Assembly (NCBI GenBank): GCA_004193595.1
Contig: RPGQ01000001.1
Coordinates: 298,178 to 362,177 of the forward strand
Source of the DNA: Desulfobacteraceae bacterium Eth-SRB2
GTDB lineage: Bacteria; Desulfobacterota; Desulfobacteria; Desulfobacterales; UBA11574
Length of the DNA stretch: 64,000 bases
Reading direction: 5' to 3'
A model generated the notes under the pieces. The model worked only from the letters and a program-made list of their open reading frames with translations. It made no database searches and was not told the DNA's origin. Of the stretch, positions 35,913 to 45,435 are shown piece after piece (the stretch's first letter is position 1; each line of letters begins with the position of its first letter). The position numbers were made by a program, and so were the translations under genes.

Positions 35913-36322
35913 GGGTGGAAATCAAGATCGTTGGTAAACGCTGATGCCTTTCTATTGACAAACCGTGGCTCCGAAGCTTTTTTTAGGTGTCAGGTTTAAG
36001 GTTTAAGGATTAAGGGGGAAACCAGGTGACCCATAGAAATTTTATGGACGTGGAGGATCTTGAGGTCTATAAAAATTAGAAATTCTGGGTCGTTACAAAG
36101 AATGCATTCGTATGTTGGTTGGATTAGAGAAAACATTGGAACGGAAAGTCCCAGAGCGAGAACACCGCTGGCAGTTAGCTGAGGAAACGGCAGTGTATGG
36201 CGTAAAAAATGAATCGTTCCCTCAGGGCCGGCCCATTACTACTGAACATGTTTCCTGACACCTGACACCTGAAACCAAATAGCCATAGCAATCTTAGCAA
36301 ACAACAGTCTTGATTTACACCC
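35913..36322. mobile_element. Non-autonomous element with GGTGTCA-type arms and a gene relic, second copy
   Basis: The ends match those of 25606-25881 (GGGTGGAAATCAAGATCGTTG at left; GTCTTGATTTACACC at right). Arms: GGTGTCAGGTTTAAGG at left, TGACACCTGACACCTG at right. It is longer than the first copy because it contains a decayed four-helix-bundle gene. No target duplication was seen. Confidence 0.68.
36044..36258 (+). pseudogene. Relic of a four-helix-bundle (S23-type) protein gene inside the repeat element
   Basis: An ATG opens MDVEDLEVYKN then stops; EDLEVYK is the typical start of S23/four-helix-bundle proteins. In another frame, 36091-36258 reads RYKECIRMLVGLEKTLERKV, like the last helix of the same family. 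The middle has been lost and the frame shifted. It lies between the GGTGTCA-type arms. Confidence 0.5.
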
Positions 36323-36412
36323 CAATTGATATAGAGATATTATATTTTTCTGATGTCAGGTCAAGTAAACCCTATTTCTGGCGATTGTCAAAACATCTCC
36401 GCCAAGGATAAA

Positions 36413-36871
36413 TTATGTTTTCAGATAAAATTCCAAATCCTTTTCAAGTGATTTTTGATCGATGTACTGTGCTCCGACATTGCAATCGATAATCCATATT
36501 ATTTTGATGAGTTTGTGGATTTCCGTTTTCATTGGATTGTCTAAAGTAAATTTCAATTCAACTGTATCATTTCTGGAAATATAATGTGGCTTAAGACTTG
36601 CAAATCGAACTCCGCTTGCTGAAATATCTTCAACGATTATTTCTCCTTTTTCATCTCTCCCCTGGACAAAGTATTCACCATGGAGCCGGACTTTCTTACG
36701 GTATTGCCTTCGAAATTCCAATGCAATCCGAAAAACTTCGCCACATCGGCATTTAGCCTTCAGTTTTTTTTGAGTATTCTTGAAATTCGTTACATCTACA
36801 TTTTTCTTAAATCCGCATTTAGGACAGATTATAGTCGCTTGATTGGTATCGTCCACATAAATTTTTTTCAT
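36413..36871 (-). CDS. PilZ-domain protein with N-terminal zinc ribbon
   Basis: 152 aa. Residues 16-45 hold CPKCG and CRCG, a zinc-ribbon-like pair. The PilZ domain follows: RRQYRKKVRLHG has the R-x3-R-like basic c-di-GMP contact and DISASGVRFAS the D/N-x-S-x-x-G motif. It probably binds c-di-GMP and acts on a partner; no partner gene adjoins. A weak A-rich ribosome site. A 32-codon reading frame with a strong ribosome site lies 70 bp upstream on the same strand. Confidence 0.88.
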   Translation of the reverse strand: MKKIYVDDTNQATIICPKCGFKKNVDVTNFKNTQKKLKAKCRCGEVFRIALEFRRQYRKKVRLHGEYFVQGRDEKGEIIVEDISASGVRFASLKPHYISRNDTVELKFTLDNPMKTEIHKLIKIIWIIDCNVGAQYIDQKSLEKDLEFYLKT

Positions 36872-36941
36872 AAAATTTTCTTTTTTTTCGATAGTTGCTT
36901 AAGCACAATATGTTGACGTAAAGTTCAAATACTGGAAATCC

Positions 36942-37040
36942 TTATTCAATGATGCGTGACAATATAGGGAAATAATAGACGTCAGAAGAGATTAGCGAGC
37001 TAAGAATGCGATTTTCACATAGATTTTGGATGTTTGCCAT
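36942..37040 (-). CDS. Candidate small protein or leader peptide, 32 aa
   Basis: AGAAGGAGATTGAC precedes an ATG, a near-ideal ribosome site six bases away. The frame encodes MANIQNLCENRILSSLIS, then SDVYYFPILSRIIE. It sits 70 bp upstream of the PilZ gene on the same strand and could be its leader peptide or a separate small protein. No family recognised. Confidence 0.5.
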   Translation of the reverse strand: MANIQNLCENRILSSLISSDVYYFPILSRIIE

Positions 37041-37698
37041 GTCAATCTCCTTCTTCTAAAACAAAAAAAGATTGATAAGGGATTGATTTTTAAATTGAAT
37101 GTAGAGAAAAAATCAATTTATACACGGCAATCTGATAAAAATTAATAGGTGGTGCCTTCTGGTATGTAAAGGAAATTCTTATCTGATTACCGAATATTTG
37201 AGTTCAAATACAGGATGTCGACTTTATTGTCAACCCGGCATTTTTATTCATATACTTTTTACTGAACTGATATTAAGCAAGTTAATACGCCAATTCTACA
37301 CGAACGTTATGATTAATGAACTCGTAAAAAGTCCGATTTAGACGGTTTCGTAAAAAGTTCAAATTCCCCCGCCAAACATAGGCGGGATAAAAAGGCATCG
37401 CAAATTTTGCAATCATGAGGCGTACTGATCGTACGTTGAATGATTGCGAAATGCAACACAACGCAGAAGTTGGACTTTTTACGAGACCGTTGCATATTCG
37501 GTAGTGTCCATCCCTAAATGAAAATTTTTATTCAAGATATAGGATGATGTGGCCCGGCCCCCATTCGCCCACCCTTGATTTCATTTTCGTGCTGGACAAA
37601 TCATCAAAAGAGTCTTATTTTAATGGTTTTTGACAAATTGTCGCCTGCGCGTAACCGGCTCAGATATGATTCGTGACAAATCGAGGAAAGGAAATTTC
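37041..37698. other. Divergent intergenic region between the small ORF and ychF
   Basis: Holds AT-rich promoter-like sequence for the minus-strand genes (37041-37310), then the MITE (37315-37489), then about 200 bp before ychF with nothing recognised. Confidence 0.5.
37315..37489. mobile_element. 175-bp palindromic MITE, copy B
   Basis: Ends AATGAACTCGTAAAAAGTCC and TTTTTACGAGACCG. It differs from the 149-bp form by a 26-bp block that carries a small CCCGCC/GGCGGG hairpin. Its central hairpin reads GTACTGATCGTAC where the 149-bp form has GTACTTTTCGTAC. No clear target duplication. Confidence 0.8.
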
Positions 37699-38769
37699 AT
37701 GCAAATCGGATTGTTAGGTCTGCCCAACTCCGGCAAGACAACCATTTTTAACACCCTGACACGCTCGAAAGCCGAGGTCGGGGCTTATGTAAACAACAAG
37801 GCCAAACCTAACGTTGCCGTTGTTGAGGTGGGCGACGAACGCATAACCCGCCTCACACAGCTTTACCACCCCAAAAAAACGACCTATGCCACCATCGAGA
37901 TCGTCGATTTTGCCGGATTTGCCCAAGGCTCGGCCCGCAAAAACGATTTTTCCAGCGCGCAGATGAATCTTGTCCGAAACCTCGATGCCATTGCTCTGGT
38001 TGTCCGTAATTTTAGTGATGATTTGACGGACAGTCCCATGCCGCTTGCCGATATCGATACCATGGTCACGGAGTTTATCCTCACGGATATGATCGTCACA
38101 GAGAAAAGGCTCGAACGTATCGCCTGGAGCGCCAGGCGCGGCAAAAAGACCAACACAATGCAACTGGAAGATAAGGTTCTCCATAAAATACTCGAAGAAT
38201 TATACCAAGGGCGGCCCGTCCGGGATTTGACTTTGAACCCTAACGAACAAAAGCTGATCAGCGGCTTTCAGTTTTTAACCCACAAGCCGTTTTTTGTCAT
38301 TCTTAACTCCGGGGAAAATAACTTCGGCGGCAACCCGGAACTGCTGGCCGAAATAGAAGAAAAATACAAGGTTATCGAATTTGCGGGGAACTTCGAAATG
38401 GAGCTGGCCGCGTTCAGCGACACCCAGGAAGCCGGGTTTTTCATGGAGGAAATGGGAATCGCCGAATCCGCCCATGACCGCATGACTCGCTTTGCCTATG
38501 AAGTTATGGACCACATCAGTTTTATTACCGTGGGACCCGATGAGGTCCGGGCCTGGACGCTACGCAACGGCGACACGGCCCTGGAAGCCGCCGCAACCAT
38601 CCATTCCGACCTTTGCCGGGGGTTTATCCGTGCCGAGTGCTTCTCTTACGACGACCTGATGGCCTGCGGTTCGGAAAAAGGCATCCGCGACAACGGCCAC
38701 TTCCACCTGGAGGGCAAAAACTACAAGGTAAAGGACGGGGATATTTTAAATATCCTCTTCAGCATATAG
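37699..38769 (+). CDS. ychF: YchF-family nucleotide-binding protein
   Basis: 356 aa from the ATG at 37699, with GGAAAGG upstream; a start at 37630 would add residues not found in the family. P-loop GLPNSGKTT (6-14), G3-like VDFAGFAQGS, and a C-terminal TGS-like end (ITVGPDEVRAW to GDILNILFSI). YchF is a ribosome-associated ATPase of the OBG group. The usual NKxE motif is altered (VILNSGENN), as expected for YchF-like specificity. Monocistronic; a terminator lies 200 bp downstream. Confidence 0.9.
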   Translation: MQIGLLGLPNSGKTTIFNTLTRSKAEVGAYVNNKAKPNVAVVEVGDERITRLTQLYHPKKTTYATIEIVDFAGFAQGSARKNDFSSAQMNLVRNLDAIALVVRNFSDDLTDSPMPLADIDTMVTEFILTDMIVTEKRLERIAWSARRGKKTNTMQLEDKVLHKILEELYQGRPVRDLTLNPNEQKLISGFQFLTHKPFFVILNSGENNFGGNPELLAEIEEKYKVIEFAGNFEMELAAFSDTQEAGFFMEEMGIAESAHDRMTRFAYEVMDHISFITVGPDEVRAWTLRNGDTALEAAATIHSDLCRGFIRAECFSYDDLMACGSEKGIRDNGHFHLEGKNYKVKDGDILNILFSI

Positions 38770-38968
38770 TCCGGATATTGCACGAGATTGAGGCGTTCAT
38801 TTGCCCCGATAGCGGGATTTTTGCTTGACTCCGACAAGCCATTCAAGGGCACAGCCCCGCTATAAAAAGCGGGATAGACCTCCGCAAAGACTACTCCAAG
38901 CCATTGATAACGTATCAAGGGGTTGCCGGGTTCATAGATGCAGGCCGCGAGTCCGTGCCTGCAAAATT

Positions 38969-39004
38969 AAAAAGGAAAGTGAAAAACCGTTCCACTTTCC
39001 TTTT
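38969..39004. terminator. Intrinsic terminator between ychF and the exported-protein gene
   Basis: AAAAGGAAAGTG, loop AAAAACCGTTC, CACTTTCCTTTT. Perfect 12-bp stem with A/T tracts on both sides, so it can serve both converging genes. Just upstream are two smaller hairpins (CCCCGCTATAAAAAGCGGG at about 38856). Confidence 0.8.
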
Positions 39005-39051
39005 ATGTTGGGAAACCTATAGAGCGTGTAATTATTTAGTACCGGAGCCTT

Positions 39052-39477
39052 CTATTTTTTCCCTGCTCCTTCTGGGACGTTATCTATCACCAAGATAGCC
39101 TGCGTTCCTATAAATGCCTCTCCACTAGTAGTGAACCCATTTAATGTCAATGTATTATAGTCGCCTATTTTCAGTCCCTCCAATGTTTTTATTTCATCTG
39201 ACACGAACTTGGCAACAAAGTTACCCCGATCATCAGATTTCCACCAATCGATTGCAACATCGTTGAGAAATACAGTCGCTCCAATCACTAGACTATAGGC
39301 GATGTCGGTATGAACAGTGACAATAGTGCTTTCACTCTGAATATTGAGGACATTCGGTGAAACATCAATCTCGATGTCAAAGCCATAACACTTAGCAGGC
39401 GCCTGGAAAAGAACCAGGGCAAGGGCCATGCAACACAACACGGGTAAACAAAGAATTTTCACTTTTTTGAGTATCAT
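39052..39477 (-). CDS. Exported hypothetical protein, Ig-like
   Basis: 141 aa with AAAGGAGAAAAA before the ATG. Residues 1-30 form a signal peptide (basic start, LCCMALALVLFQAPAKCYG). The mature part is all beta (VSPNVLNIQSESTIVTVHTDI, LTLNGFTTSGEAFIGTQAIL), like a single Ig-type or cohesin-dockerin-type domain. No catalytic motif. Likely periplasmic or extracellular. Confidence 0.72.
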   Translation of the reverse strand: MILKKVKILCLPVLCCMALALVLFQAPAKCYGFDIEIDVSPNVLNIQSESTIVTVHTDIAYSLVIGATVFLNDVAIDWWKSDDRGNFVAKFVSDEIKTLEGLKIGDYNTLTLNGFTTSGEAFIGTQAILVIDNVPEGAGKK

Positions 39478-39677
39478 TTTTTCTCCTTTAAAAATGTTGA
39501 AGGTTATTGGTAAGCTGATATAGAACCTATTCTATGATCGAGATTATAACACTTGGAAAGCCGATGTAAATCGGACGGAGGCCCTTTTTTTTGTAGGATT
39601 TTTGCCTTTTCCGCTGTCAGTGTTTGTCCTACAAACAAGCAGTCTTAAAGGCAACTGGGGTAGCTCTTGGCAAGACC

Positions 39678-40310
39678 CTATTCCACCAGCCCATGTTTTA
39701 TGGCATAATAGGTTATTTCGGCGTTGTTTTTCATTCCCATCTTTTTTAAGGCACGCACACGATTTGTGCTGATGGTTTTAACACTGAGTGACAGATCATT
39801 TGCAATCTCTTTTACGGTTTTCCCCGAAGCAAGCATGAGTATAACCTGATATTCGCGATTGGAAAGGGTTTCATGGAGCGGCTTGTCAGAATTTTTCCCT
39901 ACATGGAATGCCAGGCTTTCAGCCAGGGCCGCGCTGATGTATCTCCCCCCTTGGGAAACCTTTCGTATGGCCTCAATTAACTCCTCCGGAGCGCTCTCTT
40001 TTGTCAAATATCCGGATGCCCCCGCTTGCAATGCACGAACGGCATACTGCTCTTCAGGGTACATGCTGAGCACAAGAACGGGAAGTTTCGGCTTTTCAAT
40101 CTTCAATTCCTTCAAGGTATCAATTCCGCCCCTGCCGGGCATGGAAATGTCCAGGAGAATCAGATCCCAATCCTCTTTTCGGACCTGCTCCAAAACTTCC
40201 CGGCTATCCACCGCTTCCCCGGCAACAACTATGTCGGAAGTATCCGCCACAATTTGTTTTAGGCCTTCACGAACGATGGCATGGTCATCCGCGATGAGTA
40301 TCTTTATCAT
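39678..40310 (-). CDS. NarL/FixJ-type response regulator
   Basis: 210 aa from the ATG at 40310 (GGAGA five bases upstream; a TTG one codon earlier is unlikely). Receiver: IADDH, phospho-acceptor in LILLDISMPG, K in YLTKESAP. LuxR-type helix-turn-helix in LSNREYQVILMLASGKTVKE and SVKTISTNRVRALKKMG. It overlaps the upstream kinase gene by 26 bp. Confidence 0.95.
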   Translation of the reverse strand: MIKILIADDHAIVREGLKQIVADTSDIVVAGEAVDSREVLEQVRKEDWDLILLDISMPGRGGIDTLKELKIEKPKLPVLVLSMYPEEQYAVRALQAGASGYLTKESAPEELIEAIRKVSQGGRYISAALAESLAFHVGKNSDKPLHETLSNREYQVILMLASGKTVKEIANDLSLSVKTISTNRVRALKKMGMKNNAEITYYAIKHGLVE

Positions 40311-41619
40311 CAACGTCTCCTTTTGGGTCCATAGGGATGATCACCTCCACAGTGGTCCCGTTACTGTTGCCGCTAATGCTCAAACTGCCGCCCAGATAAT
40401 GCACCCGTTCCCGCATCCCTATAATCCCGAATGATTTGGGTTCCAGGATTTCCTGGTCTTTAATCCCTTTCCCATTGTCGCTGACACGCATCTCCAACCT
40501 GTCCGCGTTCTTCGTAAGGATGATCCGGACCTGGGTCGCATTTGCGTGGCGTGTGATATTGGTGAGCGTTTCCTGAAATATGAGAAAAATTGCCGTAGAA
40601 AGCCCCTGAGGCAAAATCATGTCTTTAGGATCTGAGAGAATTTCACATTCAATGTCCGTCCTTTTTGAGAATTCTCCAGCCTCCCATTCTATGGCTGCGG
40701 AAAGACCGAAATCATCCAGCAATCCGGGTCTCAATTCTGAATAAATTCTTCTCACGGATTGAACCGTTCTGTCGATGAGCTTTGACATGACATGGGTCTT
40801 GTCAATCAACGATTGTTTTTCCCCGGGTAACCGGTGACGTAACCAGTGTATGTCCATTTTCAGGGCTGTCAATGCCTGTCCCAACTCGTCGTGAATCTCG
40901 CGAGCAATGAGGGCCCTTTCTTCTTCCCGGACAACCTGGAGGTGTGACGCTAAGTCACGCAACCGTTCGTGGGACTGCATGAGTTCTTGCTCAGATTTTT
41001 TTCGTTCTGAAATATCTTTAAAATCCTCAACAATGCCAATGAGTTCTCCATCAGGTCCCCTAAAGGGTGTCGCGGTAACAATGCAGGGGGTTTTAACGCC
41101 ATCTTTTCGAACTTTTTCCGAATCACATTCCACGCAATCCGCATTACCGAGAATGCGGTTCAACGGACAGTCCTTGGTATGACATAAAGGACCCCAAAAT
41201 ACCTCATGGCATTTCTTGCCCACTGCATCTTCCTTGGCAATTCCCGAAAGCGCGGAAAAGGTCTCATTCACACGAAGCATATTATAGTCCCTATCAACCA
41301 CTCGCATGGCATCTGCCGCTGTATCAAAAATCTGCGTGAGTTCCGTATTGGCGCGTATGGCTGCCCTTTGGGCGCGCCAGCGGGCGGTAACAATCCATTG
41401 GGAATAAATCCCAAAACCGATAAACATGGCCACAATCGTTAAGCGCATCCAGACTTCATGGGGTTTTGGACTGAAAACCTGTACAAAAAATCCCACATCA
41501 TGGAACACGAACACATGCACGGCCGCTTCTAACATCCAGAAGACTGCGCCAAGAGCAATCCCCATCCAAATAAATCGGGAATGCGATGAATAGAATTGAT
41601 TCCTTCTTTCTTTCTTCAA
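40285..41619 (-). CDS. Membrane PAS histidine kinase (HisKA_3) with cysteine-rich PAS
   Basis: 444 aa from a TTG, which has GGAGAG seven bases upstream. Two membrane helices (about 15-38 and 58-76), then a PAS domain that contains CHEVFWGPLCHTKDCPLNRI and CVEC, five cysteines in a pattern that could bind an Fe-S cluster, zinc or heme. HisKA_3 follows with REIHDELGQALTALK and an ATPase domain (ETLTNITRHA, DNGKGI, SFGIIGMRERV). Cognate regulator is the overlapping gene downstream. Inference: a redox or gas sensor. Confidence 0.92.
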   Translation of the reverse strand: MKKERRNQFYSSHSRFIWMGIALGAVFWMLEAAVHVFVFHDVGFFVQVFSPKPHEVWMRLTIVAMFIGFGIYSQWIVTARWRAQRAAIRANTELTQIFDTAADAMRVVDRDYNMLRVNETFSALSGIAKEDAVGKKCHEVFWGPLCHTKDCPLNRILGNADCVECDSEKVRKDGVKTPCIVTATPFRGPDGELIGIVEDFKDISERKKSEQELMQSHERLRDLASHLQVVREEERALIAREIHDELGQALTALKMDIHWLRHRLPGEKQSLIDKTHVMSKLIDRTVQSVRRIYSELRPGLLDDFGLSAAIEWEAGEFSKRTDIECEILSDPKDMILPQGLSTAIFLIFQETLTNITRHANATQVRIILTKNADRLEMRVSDNGKGIKDQEILEPKSFGIIGMRERVHYLGGSLSISGNSNGTTVEVIIPMDPKGDVDDKDTHRG

Positions 41620-41689
41620 CTTATGGCTCTCCGGCCAGATGACAAAACCAGATGATAAAAAATGGGGTCTTTATTTTGTTTACGATCAA

Positions 41690-42460
41690 TTAGGGGTTCA
41701 GTTTATCCCAAAGAAATTCCTGAAAACGCTTCCAGGATTTTTTGTCCGCATCTTCTTGATAGCGGTTTCCACCAAAAACGGTAAACGCATGTTGTGCACC
41801 ACCGTAGGTTATCATTTCGTGTGCAATGCCGGCAGATTCCAGTTCTTTCGCCAAACCAGCGAACTGGTCCATAGAAATGTTCGAATCCGCTGAACCATGC
41901 ATAATCAAAATTTCCCCCCGGGTCTTGGCATAATTTTGTCCTTCCGGTGTCTTTAGGCCGCCATGAAAGGTAGCAAAACCTTTAAGATCCGCCCCTGATC
42001 GTGCCAATTCAAGCACTGCCGCACCACCGAAACAATAGCCCACAGCCACAGCATTCTTGATATTGGCTCCTTTTTCTTTGGCCGCATCCAGGGACCCTGT
42101 CATCAATGCCCGCATTTTCTCTCTGTTTTTATAGAGTTCTCCGGTATGCTGGCGTTTGTCTGTCACTTCAGTTGGTCTCACTCCGGCACCAAATAAATCC
42201 GCAGCAAAAACAGCATAGCCCGATTCAGCGAGCATATTGGCTCGCTTGATCTCATAATCTGTCAGTCCATCCCAATCATGGATCAGTAACACTAAAGGTG
42301 CCTGGTTAGAATGAGTCATGTAATATCCCTCATAAGATTGACCATTAACCTTATAAGTAACCAAAGAGCCTGTGGCGCCAAATGCAACAGCCGGCATTAC
42401 CAAAAACGCAACCACTGAGAATGTGAAAAATAATTTAGAAATAAATTTCAGTGCTTTCAT
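41690..42460 (-). CDS. Exported dienelactone hydrolase family protein
   Basis: 256 aa from the ATG at 42460 (GGAGG seven bases upstream). Signal peptide residues 1-29 (FSVVAFLVMPAVAFGA). Alpha/beta hydrolase triad: Cys in VAVGYCFGGAAV, Asp in MHGSADSNIS, His in GGAQHAFTVFG. Cys nucleophile places it in the DLH group. Substrate unknown; periplasmic. Confidence 0.88.
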   Translation of the reverse strand: MKALKFISKLFFTFSVVAFLVMPAVAFGATGSLVTYKVNGQSYEGYYMTHSNQAPLVLLIHDWDGLTDYEIKRANMLAESGYAVFAADLFGAGVRPTEVTDKRQHTGELYKNREKMRALMTGSLDAAKEKGANIKNAVAVGYCFGGAAVLELARSGADLKGFATFHGGLKTPEGQNYAKTRGEILIMHGSADSNISMDQFAGLAKELESAGIAHEMITYGGAQHAFTVFGGNRYQEDADKKSWKRFQEFLWDKLNP

Positions 42461-42625
42461 TTTTATTCCTCCTTTTGTCATTAATCCAAAAAGATAGTAT
42501 GCCTCGGATTCCTTACGGATTTAAAAAAAACATAAATATAAAATTGCCCAAGTCAAGAAAGAATATGTCACATCGTGGTAGGTTTTATTGGGAGAGAAAA
42601 GGTTGCCATGTAAGAAGATACCCAC

Positions 42626-42666
42626 CGATATCTCAATATCAATTTAATTGCAGATATCGTCAAAAG
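42626..42666. repeat. Short dispersed repeat (ATCTCAATATCAATTTAATT)
   Basis: The sequence CAATATCAATTTAATT followed by RCAGATATCGT occurs here, in part at 52739 and again at 58155. It contains a small palindrome GATATC. The role is unknown; the 250-bp gap 42482-42731 holds nothing else recognised. Confidence 0.5.
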
Positions 42667-42731
42667 TAAGGATGCACATAGTAACAGCGTTGTAAATATG
42701 ATCAATGATCCGGGGTTAAATCCCACACTCC

Positions 42732-43964
42732 TTAATGCGCAGTTGTTTCCGATACGCTTTCATCAATACCCAGCTTACGCATAAGGGGTCCCATGGTGAT
42801 TCCTTGCACAACTAACGAGAAAAATACACAACCAAACCCTGTCACCAACAACACCGGACGCCACGTTACCAGAATGCCTTCATTCGGCAGTTGAAGCAGC
42901 AAGGCAATGGGTATCGAGCCCCTCAAACCGCCCCAGAATAGAATGTGCTTCCATTTTTTCGGTCGCTTCGTACCTACCTGATTTAGCAACCAGTAGAAAC
43001 TGTAAGAAACCGCTGCACGTGCTATCAGCATCGCCGCAATGGCAACAAACACCGTCATCCACATAATATTTGCCGGCACTTCGCGCAACTCCAGGCCGAT
43101 CAAGATAAACAGGAGCGAATTGATCAGAAAACCTATGGATTCAAAAAATGTTTCAACTGTCTGAGTCGTCTTTTCGCTCATCGAGAGTTTCCGGCCATAA
43201 TTACCGATCATCAATCCGGCCATCACGGTTCCGATTACGCCGGAAAGGTGCATTATTTCCGCCAACCAGAATGACCCGTAAGCCAAAACAAGACAAAGAG
43301 CATTTTCCAGCAGATGATCCTCTATATGACGCATGATCTTAAAAACGATCCAGCCCAATACTGCCCCCAGCAGTAGCCCCCCGACGGAGACTTTTACAAA
43401 TTCATATACCGCTTGTCCGAATCCAAATCCTTGCCCACCCACCAAGGCTTTGAGCAGGATCGTGAACAACACGACACCGGTTGCATCATTAAAGAGCGAC
43501 TCTCCTTCCACTATTGTCTTTAGATCTTCGGGTGCCCCCACCTCCTTGAACAACGACAGTACACTCACAGGATCTGTTGGTGAAATCAAGGCACCAAAAA
43601 GTATCGCCACCATCATTGAACTGATACCCCCCAACCATCCAACAACTCCTCCCACTAACAGGGTTGATACAATAACGCCCGGCACTGCAAAACACACAAT
43701 GGGCCAAAACTGATCCAAGAGAGAGTTTAGATTCATGTGAAACGCTCCCTGGAAAAGCAAGGGTGGTAAAAACACAAAAAATATTAGATCATGCCCAAAT
43801 CCCGTCTCCTCAATTTCCGGACCCATACCCAGCACACCTATGAACAGTCCCACCAGAGTCAAAAATATCGTATAGGGTAAATGCGTCACCATTTTACTGG
43901 CAATCGCCACCACACACGCAAGCAGCAACAACCCGATATATATTCCAACCGCATGCTCAATCAT
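42732..43964 (-). CDS. CPA1 Na+/H+ antiporter (NhaP type)
   Basis: 410 aa, about 12 membrane helices. Ion-site motifs: FGALISPTDPVSVL, GESLFNDATGVVLF with the Asn-Asp pair, and FWGGLRGSIPIALLL. Exports Na+ (or K+) for protons across the inner membrane. It starts directly at the end of the helicase gene (one base apart), so they share a transcript. Confidence 0.93.
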   Translation of the reverse strand: MIEHAVGIYIGLLLLACVVAIASKMVTHLPYTIFLTLVGLFIGVLGMGPEIEETGFGHDLIFFVFLPPLLFQGAFHMNLNSLLDQFWPIVCFAVPGVIVSTLLVGGVVGWLGGISSMMVAILFGALISPTDPVSVLSLFKEVGAPEDLKTIVEGESLFNDATGVVLFTILLKALVGGQGFGFGQAVYEFVKVSVGGLLLGAVLGWIVFKIMRHIEDHLLENALCLVLAYGSFWLAEIMHLSGVIGTVMAGLMIGNYGRKLSMSEKTTQTVETFFESIGFLINSLLFILIGLELREVPANIMWMTVFVAIAAMLIARAAVSYSFYWLLNQVGTKRPKKWKHILFWGGLRGSIPIALLLQLPNEGILVTWRPVLLVTGFGCVFFSLVVQGITMGPLMRKLGIDESVSETTAH

Positions 43965-43965
43965 T

Positions 43966-45408
43966 TTAAGTACGTCCGGTTAAGTACGTCCGGGATTTCC
44001 CTTTTTTGGTGGGGACGGATCTCCTTCTGCGGCGAGACCTACGTTTTTTCCTTACAGGGATAGGCTTAGGCGTGGTGAGCCATTCTTGCTCGGGCTCGAT
44101 GCAGCTCAGCTTCTGTTCGATGAACGCCTCAATGGCGGGAATGTAGAAGGCGTCCTTCTCATCGGCGAAGCTTATCGAGGTACCGGTGGCACCCGCCCGG
44201 CCGGTGCGCCCGATTCGGTGGACGTAATCTTCCGGATCATGGGGCAGCATGAAATTAATAACGTAATCCATACCTTGGATGTGGATGCCGCGTCCTGCCA
44301 CATCCGTTGCCACCAGAACTCGGATCTTTCCGGTCTTGAAGGCCTCGAGGCGACGAATCCGCTTATTTTGGGGAATATCACCGGAAAGCGCCGAACAGTT
44401 GATGCCGTGGCGGGTCAACATTTTTACGAGCCTTCTCACTTCGTCGCGCCTGTTGCAGAAAATCAGAGCCCGTTTGATATTTTGTCGATGGATGATGTTG
44501 AGCAGGAGTGCAAATTTATCCATGGTGGTGACGATGTAGACGACCTGATCCACGGTCTGTACCGCGATCTGTTCCGGTTCGATTTCTACGGTTACTGAGT
44601 TACGGGTCCATTGGGAGGCAAGTCGGGTAATTTCACCGGTCAGCGTCGCACTGAACAGCAGCGTCTGACGCTTGTCTTTTTCCGGGGTGCTGTAGATAAT
44701 CTTTCGCACATCGGGGATAAAACCCATGTCGAGCATCCGGTCGGCCTCGTCGATGATCAGTACCTCGATCTTTTTCAGGGAGATGTCACGTCGCCGCTGA
44801 AAGTCGAGCAGCCTCCCGGGCGTTGCGACAACAATATCCACCGGATTGGCGGAAAGTTGCTTTATCTGCTTTTTATAATCCATGCCGCCGAACACGGAAA
44901 TGGTTTGAAGGTTCGTAAACTTGGAGAGAAGACGGGCTTCCTCGGAAATTTGGAGAACCAACTCCCGGGTGGGGGCTAAAACCAGAATCCGGGGCGTTCC
45001 GGGTTTTCGTTTGTCCCGGATGGGCTTATTCAACATCCAGGTGATAACGGTGATCAGGAATGCAGCCGTTTTCCCGGTTCCGGTCTGGGCCCGGCCGCTG
45101 GCATCCTTGCCGTACAGACTGCTGGGAAGGATTTTTGCCTGGATCGGTGTACAGTACTCGAAGCCGAGATCGCTGATGGCATGAAGCAGCGGGCTGGGAA
45201 GATCGAAATCTTGAAACCTCGTCTTGCCTTGGGCCGGCTGAACCTTGAACTGTGAAACATCCCACCTCGTTTTCAGTTCCGCGCCCACGGATGCTGCCGA
45301 TACATGCTCGTTCCGTGGGATCTTCTTTCCTTTTTTACCAGGGGCGCGCCCATGAAGGGGAGGCCCCTTTTGATTTTGTCGGTTAAGTTTATTGATAAAA
45401 TCTCGCAA
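43966..45408 (-). CDS. DEAD-box RNA helicase
   Basis: 480 aa. All core motifs present: Q motif (FEYCTPIQ), [22 protein letters not shown] in [12 protein letters not shown], and in domain 2 ARG-like [12 protein letters not shown] and HRIGRTGR. The basic N- and C-terminal extensions ([14 protein letters not shown]) probably bind RNA. RhlB/RhlE-like group. The gene is more GC-rich than its neighbours. Confidence 0.95.
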   Translation of the reverse strand: MRDFINKLNRQNQKGPPLHGRAPGKKGKKIPRNEHVSAASVGAELKTRWDVSQFKVQPAQGKTRFQDFDLPSPLLHAISDLGFEYCTPIQAKILPSSLYGKDASGRAQTGTGKTAAFLITVITWMLNKPIRDKRKPGTPRILVLAPTRELVLQISEEARLLSKFTNLQTISVFGGMDYKKQIKQLSANPVDIVVATPGRLLDFQRRRDISLKKIEVLIIDEADRMLDMGFIPDVRKIIYSTPEKDKRQTLLFSATLTGEITRLASQWTRNSVTVEIEPEQIAVQTVDQVVYIVTTMDKFALLLNIIHRQNIKRALIFCNRRDEVRRLVKMLTRHGINCSALSGDIPQNKRIRRLEAFKTGKIRVLVATDVAGRGIHIQGMDYVINFMLPHDPEDYVHRIGRTGRAGATGTSISFADEKDAFYIPAIEAFIEQKLSCIEPEQEWLTTPKPIPVRKKRRSRRRRRSVPTKKGKSRTYLTGRT

Positions 45409-45435
45409 TCAAAATGTTAAGGGTTCACGAAAAAG

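Noticed and set aside
43148..45184. Several 80-170-codon plus-strand frames opposite the antiporter and helicase genes
   Set aside because: Shadows of strongly conserved genes; composition follows codon bias of the opposite strand.
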